This document shows, piece by piece, positions 57,637 through 64,000 of a DNA stretch of 64,000 nucleotides. Position 1 is the stretch's first letter. Every line of letters begins with the position of its first letter. A model generated the notes under the pieces. That model did not search any database. It was not told the DNA's origin and was given only the letters and a program-made list of their open reading frames with translations. This DNA comes from Clavelina lepadiformis (Eukaryota; Chordata; Ascidiacea; Aplousobranchia; Clavelinidae): positions 21,328,001-21,392,000 of the forward strand of contig NC_135240.1 of assembly GCF_947623445.1 (NCBI RefSeq), read 5' to 3'. Both the position numbers and the translations under genes were made by a program.

Positions 57637-60600
57637 AACAAAGGAATATGTGCCACTGAATTCACATATAACAATCAACCTGATCTCTAGTTGATTTAAT
57701 GTCACAAGAGAAACTCCAGTTCGATGAGTTTCATCTGAAAAACCTGTCAACTAACCTTCAAACAAGCCCACAGCTCAAAATAGATATAAATTAGACCAAT
57801 TACGCCTATGTTGTTTTTCGATTTCCTTGTCACGTGAAAGTTACACTGCACACATTAACACTACCATATCAGCAATAAAAGGGAAAACATAATAGAGATT
57901 CGAATCCTTGACACTAGACGGAGCAAAACAGTGCAAAGCGTGCCAGTTTACGGGATTTTACATTAGGTATAAGAGTGAGGAATTGCGGGAAATCTTACTT
58001 TAATCTTTGCAGTGATTGATGAGAAATCGTAAAGCATATCAACAGCTTTGTTTAGCAAACATTACTAAATAATCTGGTTTAATATTTTTTCAGATAAAAC
58101 AATTTCAAAAGTTAAAAATAAAGCAAAACATCTCCTGGCAAAAATATATTTTTCAAATAAAAGCAAATTTTATCCGTCTTAACTCCATTCTTAAACGAAG
58201 ACATTTTTTTAGAAAAATTAAATTACACGGTGTATGTTTTAGTTTATAGTTTGGTGTCGTATGATAATCTTTATCCTCGGGCTGAGCAAAGCCTTTTGTG
58301 TGAATTAAGCCCGGCTCCGATTTCTCATTACCAAATAGGGTCGGTGACCAAGCTAACTTTTGTATAAATTCCGATTGTCACACATTTTCATCTGTTTTTT
58401 TTTTATATTTTGTATTGCATTGCCCGAATTTTAGAACTGTTCACCAGGAGCAAGCGTCGTTAATACCTTGCCAAATGGTAATATAACTGTAGCCCCAGTG
58501 GGTATGGAACACAGAACACGAGCGGCGTAATTGCGAGGTAAGCGCTTATTCTAAGAGTTGTACCAATTTATGTTAAAAATCATTCACTACAACTATTGTG
58601 ATATCACCTTTTCTTTACTTATTTTCCACATTACATAATCTAATGACTACAGTAAGCATTATTAGTTCCTCTTTCCCGATATTCCATAAATTAGCAGAAG
58701 TAAAACTGTTATATTTTCTAAACAGAAATTTTATTATTGTAATGCCAAAGGGACGCATTAAGTTGTAAAACGGCGTTTTTTTTAAATTTGCGTTATTTTG
58801 CATCATCTTAGTAGAAATTGCCATTTCAACAATGCACTGTAGTCAGCGTGTGGTCAAACTTTTGGCTATATGCTGCCACCTAGTTTTGTTGGTACGGCAA
58901 CATAAATAGCTTTGAGTATACAGGAAAGGCGCGCAGCTTCGCAGTATCCGATCAAAATATATGATTTTGCCAAACTATTTCCTTTGGTCGTTTAACATGA
59001 AGACGATTCCGTTTTAAAATTTGTATCAACTATTATCTATGTAGACTTACTAAGATACGTAACCATACAAGTTTTCTAAGCTTATGGTATACCATACTTA
59101 TGGCATACTTTCTTTGTTTGGGTCTAGTATACAAATGCACAAACTGGTGACGTCACAATTTGTGCAGTTGCGATCTAGTATACAAAGGCATCTTGTGGTT
59201 GTACGTTTGTATGCTAGATTCCTTTTTTTAGTGCACCAATGCACATCAGGCTAGGGGCTAGCCATCAGTCTACAGGTCTGGCCGTCGAAAATCTGATACT
59301 AACTACTAATAAATACTTGCTTTATGTGCAGCCTTCCAAAAGAATAACACCATACTTCTGACAGGCTGACACCATAAGTTGCTAATTCAGATTGTAAAGC
59401 CTAGAAACAGAGTGGACAGCATGGCCCGGACAGAAAAATACGGCAGTTTTTGATGAGAAATCGTGCATGCAAACACGCAAGTTTTGGCGTGATGGCATCC
59501 ACTGACTCAATTGTTTGTTTATTTATTAAAATTTGCGTTCAAGCAGCCAGGTCTTCTTTTTCTGTTTATTAGCCTATAAATTGGTGTGATGAGTAAAATA
59601 TTCGGCATGTATGTTGGTGAATCTCGTGCATGTAGGTGCCACACTTTCCACTACGGAGCACAGCTTAATATTGTTTTTGTATTTAATCTGTTTGCAAAAA
59701 GTACCAGTCTGCCAGTAGGCAACATTAGCATCCTTGTATGGAAAGCTCGCTTTTTATCACTGGGTGATTTAATCTGAAATAATTCGGGTCTGTGTTTATG
59801 CCACCCCAGTATTAAAACTGTAATTATTTTCTGCTGCAACTAATTCCTTATTTTAAAAAGTTGAGTCGATTCTAAAACCTTTGGCTTTGTCCTGCTCATC
59901 CGTGGCACTGCCACTGTTGAGTAACAACTGTCAAGAGATTATATTCAAGAGAACTTTGCATGCGTGTTTCTCGTGATATGATTTTGTGACACCATGTCAG
60001 AGAGGCCGAAGCTAATATTTACACCAGTGACTTTTACCTAAAATCTCAGCCGCGCAAAATAATGCTCAGCAGAAAAAGGAACCAGAAATATATTACACCA
60101 AAGTCATATCCAGACAATTTTATCCCAAGACCAATAAACAAATTGGTCAACCCTCAACCCCACATAGCAAAAATTCCAACTTTATCTCTGCTGCACCGTA
60201 TGCAAAGAATACAGTCTGGGTTGTAGCAAGGCACTTTGGCATTAACAACCAGTTTTCCTGTTTAGTGGCCCTGGTGAACAGCTCCCAATTTAGATAACAC
60301 AACACAAAATTAAAAAAACAAATAAACACATCATCTTTGAAACACACAAAGATCTCGGTAACTGGGACTGAATCAATGAGGAATCGTCACTAAGTTTAAG
60401 GCATGCAAAGACTTTCCTCCATGCGAAGAGAAATATATCAATGCCATATAGGCACAGCTAATGTTGAATTCATAAAACTGAGTACACTTTAAAATATTAC
60501 ATTGGAGATGTGTTCTTACTGAAGAATTTATGTGATACATGAGATACATTTGGGCACAGAAAGTTGATATGAATATGCCTTAGTCTATCATTTGTTACAT

Positions 60601-60733
60601 ACAAAAAGGATAAGGAGCCAACAAGAACAACCTGCTTGTTGTTTCCTTATTATGATTACAACATCTACTCTTTTTAGCGGTACTAAGTTCAGTTAGAACA
60701 ATTATTTAGCTGTGTTTTCGAGCTAGGTTCATC
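57637..60733. other. Divergent intergenic region, VAMP7 and IQCG promoters
   Basis: These 3.1 kb separate the divergently transcribed VAMP7 and IQCG genes. No exon is supported. It holds repeat family C copy 2 (60215-60450) and a pair of CTAGTATACAAA/TTTGTATGCTAG words around 59125-59215 that form a loose inverted repeat. A TATA-like or initiator element could not be fixed for either gene. Confidence 0.35.
60215..60450. repeat. Dispersed repeat family C, copy 2
   Basis: Matches 55430-55620 in the same orientation through GTAGCAAGGCA, GTGGCCCTGGTGAACAG, AACACAAAATTAAAAA, GAGGAATCGTCAC and GCATGCAAAGACTTTCCTC, with moderate divergence. Boundaries are estimates. Confidence 0.5.
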
Positions 60734-61864
60734 ATGGCTTTCAGCCATTCAACTGCTGTCCATTTAGCTGCCATTTATGAAGACTGCATCAATCAGCTTT
60801 CCATTCTTGGCAAAATAATGCCTGTCTCTTTTCAAGGAAAACCGGAGGCATCACAGCTTGTGTCGGGAGATATTGGTACGGTTTTAAACAGCCAAAAGAT
60901 GGTGGAATCTAAGCTGGATGAGGCATTGACAGCTAGAAGCGAAGGCAAAGGTCGCTCAGGTGTTCAAGATTTAATTGAATCGCTAGCATCAAGTAATCGA
61001 TTTGTTGATCAATCCATGAGACAAAGTCCGCTGACAAAGGACAACCTCTTTAAAGTTCAGGAGGACCGTCAGTTCTGTGAAGATGTCTTGGTTGAAACAC
61101 ACAAAGAATTGCTTGTCTCCCATGGATTTTCATCTTTAGTGAATGCAGTGGATGCTGAATGCAAGAAGAAATTTGACCTACAGCAAACTATTATCAAGGA
61201 AGAGCATGGGCGAAGAAAAATAAAGCAACTGCAGCGTCAGGTTCAAGATATTCGTAAGGAAAAGGAGCAGGAAATACAACAGAGGAATGAGATGATTGCA
61301 CATCTTAAAGATCAACTTCAGGAAATGAAAGCAAAGAGCAACATGGAGGGAAAATATGTGAAGAAGAATGCAGAAAATCAAGTGCACCAAAATCAACAGC
61401 GATGCGTACTCTCAGAACAAAAGTTGAAAGAAGAATTGGATACCTTAAAAACAACCTTGGATGAAGAAGTGCGCACTCATCACGAAATTGAAAATTATTT
61501 GAAGAACCATCAAAAGCTTTTGGAGGAGAAGGTTGAGTACTGGATGGATAAATATGACAAGGACGTGGAAGCGAAACAGCATGAGCTCAGCGTTCTTAAA
61601 ACCTCTAAGGCGAATGATCTTGAGCGACTGCAAGAGCTAACTCGAAAATATGCTGAGTACGAAAAAGTTGTTGTTGAGGATCGCATCGAAAAAGAAAAGG
61701 AGAGAAGGAAGAAAGAACAGGAGGAACTCGAACTTAATTCTGCTGTTCGGTTGCAGGCATGGTGGCGTGGTACAATGGTTGTCAAGCAAATGGGACCATT
61801 TAACAAGAAAAAGAAGAAGGGAGGCAAAGGAAAAAAAGGCAAGAAAGGGAAAAAGAAAAAGTAA
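60734..61864 (+). CDS. IQCG: IQCG / dynein regulatory complex subunit 9, intronless
   Basis: Component of the nexin-dynein regulatory complex (DRC9) that controls ciliary and flagellar dynein; also a calmodulin-binding protein. The single open frame from ATG 60734 to TAA 61864 gives 376 residues. The N-terminal third is helical (HLAAIYEDCINQLSILGKIM; DRQFCEDVLVETHKELL). Residues about 155-330 form a long coiled coil (IKQLQRQVQDIRKEKEQEI, EKVEYWMDKYDKDVEAK). An IQ motif follows at about 335-352 (AVRLQAWWRGTMVV), then a Lys/Gly tail. Length and order match vertebrate IQCG. The lack of any intron is unlike every other gene here and unlike vertebrate IQCG, so a processed origin is possible, but the frame is intact. 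VWA3A-like follows 384 bases downstream on the same strand. Confidence 0.94.
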   Translation: MAFSHSTAVHLAAIYEDCINQLSILGKIMPVSFQGKPEASQLVSGDIGTVLNSQKMVESKLDEALTARSEGKGRSGVQDLIESLASSNRFVDQSMRQSPLTKDNLFKVQEDRQFCEDVLVETHKELLVSHGFSSLVNAVDAECKKKFDLQQTIIKEEHGRRKIKQLQRQVQDIRKEKEQEIQQRNEMIAHLKDQLQEMKAKSNMEGKYVKKNAENQVHQNQQRCVLSEQKLKEELDTLKTTLDEEVRTHHEIENYLKNHQKLLEEKVEYWMDKYDKDVEAKQHELSVLKTSKANDLERLQELTRKYAEYEKVVVEDRIEKEKERRKKEQEELELNSAVRLQAWWRGTMVVKQMGPFNKKKKKGGKGKKGKKGKKKK

Positions 61865-62248
61865 AAAGGATCAATGCGACTTTCAAAAAGCTTTTATTCA
61901 CTTGTTTGCTTTGTTGTTTACCAATATACCTGTGCTGGCGTTGTGTGATTTAAATATTTTGACTATGTACTCCAATGTTTGCAGACACAATTTTTTATAT
62001 AAACCTTTCATGAAACCAACTTTTTCTGATTCAACTTTTACTAGCTTTTGTTTATATAGTATACAATAGTAATACAATTGCTTTTTACTCATTTTTTTGT
62101 GCTGAGTTGTCAATTTTCAACATAACTAGTATGATATATTGTTTGTTTAGCACTTGGTTGAATGACTGAATGGATGTTCTCAATGAAATTTATGGTTGTT
62201 TTAGAGATGTTGATAATAGAATCATACTTTGTAACATAATTCTTAAAT
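61865..62248. other. Short spacer between IQCG and the VWA3A-like gene
   Basis: Just 384 bases separate the IQCG stop from the next start codon on the same strand. It must hold the IQCG 3' end and the promoter or trans-splice acceptor of the next gene. Possible acceptors (for example GATAATAG ending at about 62220) exist but none is decisive, and I see no AATAAA. Confidence 0.35.
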
Positions 62249-64000
62249 ATGGCTCAAGTGGACTTGAGCAATCCTGATTTGCTTCGCAACATTGATCCTA
62301 TAAGAAAGGCTGTGTATGATGAAGGTAAGTGTAAAATTCCCCTTTTGTTAAACAATGTAAGAATTGTTGTTTATTTTTTGTAGCAATACGTTTGCAATTT
62401 AAAAATGTAGGATTGAAGAAGAAGGATTTTAGAATGTATTGTCATTTTTTAATATAGTTAAAAATTATATTACTTTGTGGTTGAAATATTTCTGGCTCAA
62501 AACACGCGTCACTCCTATCAAGTAACTAAATTACGCTTTGCTATTTTTGAAACAATGGTGACTTTCAGTGCCAGTGTATTTTTTACAATGGCCTTTTGTT
62601 ATCAGACATTTAAATGTTTGTTTAGCAAAAGTAATTAGTTAAAAAGATAACAATACAGGGGTTGGTCAAGTAACTATGACTTCAGCCACTATTTATTTAT
62701 TCTGATTTTTAACTAAATGTGATAGCTTTGTAAATGGCTTGTAACCATTAGCTGGATATCATTGTTTTTTTAAGGGTTTGGAATTTTTCATTATTAAAGT
62801 GTTAACAAAAAAGATGCCTTGACATGTTAGGGTATGATGTATAGCCTACTAAATTTTGTTTTTTATTTTGAAAATATTTAGAAGTTTTTGTATTTATGGA
62901 AAACAATGCAAGATATGTTTTTTATTGCATTAAAGATCCTTTGTTAAATCAAGAGACCATAAAATGAAATAAAGCTAATTTTGCATTTTTATGTTGCAGA
63001 GGGATCACCGAAATTTCATATTGGGCATCTACATGAAAAACCACCTGTTGATTTATTTGGTTGGGCCGATAAAGAAAGAGGAAAGAATGTCACGTATGAA
63101 ATGATTGGAGCTGAAGGGAATGCCAGTGGTGAACAATGGGAACTTGATGTAAAGCCATTGATAAGCTCCATAAAATGGTTGCAAGTGCATGGTTTGAAGA
63201 GAAATAGATTAACAATGCAACAAATCTTGTCTTCCATTGGTTTTAAGCATGCAGAAGGTTGGCTTTGTTAGAGTTATGTTTGTTTTACTCATTTTAAACA
63301 ATTGCCCAACATAAAACACTGGTACCAAGATACAAATTTTAGAATAAGTTAAAGTCTTATATGGTATAGTCAAGCAATATTGAGTTAATAAAATGTTTTT
63401 TATCTGCAAATTTTTTCTTGAATATGTTTAGAATACGTTCAGACACTTGGAAGACCAGTTGGATCGTTTTATGGTCATAGCTTATACCAACAATTTAAAA
63501 GAAAGGATGGTCAGCTTTACAATGTAAATGTGCATCTTTGCTAGTTGCAGTTGATGAGCTGTTCAAATTTACAATTTAACAATCAATAGATTGCAAATAT
63601 ATTGTCTTTCTTCTTGTTTTTTGTGTATTAAATGTTATGTAGTTTGTATAATTGTTGTGTTAACTTTTTAAGGATTTCTTTAATATGAAGTTGTGTTTCG
63701 TTTGTTTTTGTGTTAAAATTATTTGTAAATTCATCGATGTTCCACTTTTCCTGATGTCATGTTCAGATTACAGTTGGCCGAGAAAAACTGAAAAAGGTTG
63801 AAGAAAGTTTGTTGCGGGCATCCCATTTGTTTAAACGACGTCTTCAGTGGCTGACAACTGGAAGCCGAAGAGTGTTTGGTGTCATTCAGGTTTATTGTTT
63901 AAATCCATATTGATTGCTTGTATGTCTGTTTATTCTACTCTTATTGTTTCACATAATTTTTCTATGAAGTATTCAGCAAATAGCTTCATATATTTTATGT
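62249..64000 (+). CDS. VWA3A: VWA3A-like protein, 5' part (runs off the right edge)
   Basis: Exons 62249-62324 (ATG), 63000-63257, 63432-63523 and 63767-63889, all in phase, give about 183 residues before the next intron. The third of these segments contains IKWLQVHGLKRNRLTMQQIL and GFKHAE, joined to EYVQTLGRPVGSFYGH, GQLYNITVGREKLKKVEE and RLQWLTTGSRRVFGVIQ. This is the N-terminal module that precedes the first von Willebrand A domain in vertebrate VWA3A (WLxVHGL, LGRPV and W(L)TxxSRxxFGVI). The A domains themselves lie beyond the window. VWA3A is expressed with cilia genes in vertebrates, which fits the IQCG neighbour. The donor of exon 2 (GTTGGC) is weak. Confidence 0.82.

Noticed and set aside
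59125-59215. Loose inverted repeat CTAGTATACAAA ... TTTGTATGCTAG
   Set aside because: Short, imperfect, and without a duplication or related copy; could be chance in AT-rich DNA.
1-64000. Bacterial-type features (operons, CRISPR) or retrovirus-, LTR- or Polinton-like elements
   Set aside because: Spliced eukaryotic genes throughout; no long terminal repeats, integrase, capsid or envelope signatures were seen.

Overview
This is an intron-rich, AT-rich animal (metazoan) genomic segment. The gene set includes ELOVL6-, SYT15-, VAMP7-, IQCG/DRC9- and VWA3A-like genes. Introns are mostly 0.1 to 1.5 kb, intergenic space is compact, TAGGC/GCCTA-type words are frequent, and short hAT-like elements are abundant. 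Together these suggest a non-vertebrate chordate, most likely an ascidian tunicate of the Ciona kind. The species call is inference; the gene calls rest on translated exons whose splice sites and phases agree.

Layout, left to right. 1-56 is the 3' end of a plus-strand gene. 2836-8984 (+) is a seven-exon very-long-chain fatty-acid elongase of the ELOVL3/6 class. 12255-14186 (+) is a three-exon class A peptide-type GPCR. 15479-19029 (-) is a synaptotagmin-15-like double-C2 protein whose N-terminal exon was not found. 19030-25585 has no recognised gene but holds repeats. 25586-26605 (-) is the 3' part of an unrecognised single-pass membrane protein. 27174-32969 (+) is a PDZ plus DUF4749/Zasp-like protein without LIM domains. 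33394-35035 (-) is an unrecognised, charged, three-exon protein. 35578-38931 (-) is an 811-residue, largely disordered protein whose extreme C-terminus resembles a RAD51-interaction motif. 41233-42634 (-) and 50844-52342 (-) are paralogous alpha-1,3-fucosyltransferases (GT10) with the same intron. 54525-57636 (-) is VAMP7 with all six coding exons. 60734-61864 (+) is an intronless IQCG/DRC9. 62249 to the right edge (+) is the start of a VWA3A-like gene.

The space between the genes is rich in DNA-transposon debris. The clearest case is a 1,988-bp hAT element (48660-50647) with a perfect 8-bp target duplication. A second, 341-bp hAT relic (48936-49276) is inserted in it and has its own perfect 8-bp duplication. 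Several MITE-sized hAT-like elements (29971-30167, 53604-53922, 56415-57006) also show terminal inverted repeats and near-perfect duplications. There is also a LINE reverse-transcriptase tail and several dispersed repeat families present in two or more copies. I saw no retrovirus-like or Polinton-like element, no rRNA, no convincing tRNA and no CRISPR array.

No pathway links all the genes. The most notable patterns are three GC-AG introns in three consecutive genes (among about 44 introns resolved), a close same-strand pair of cilia-associated genes (IQCG then VWA3A-like), the fucosyltransferase pair, and the candidate RAD51-binding protein.
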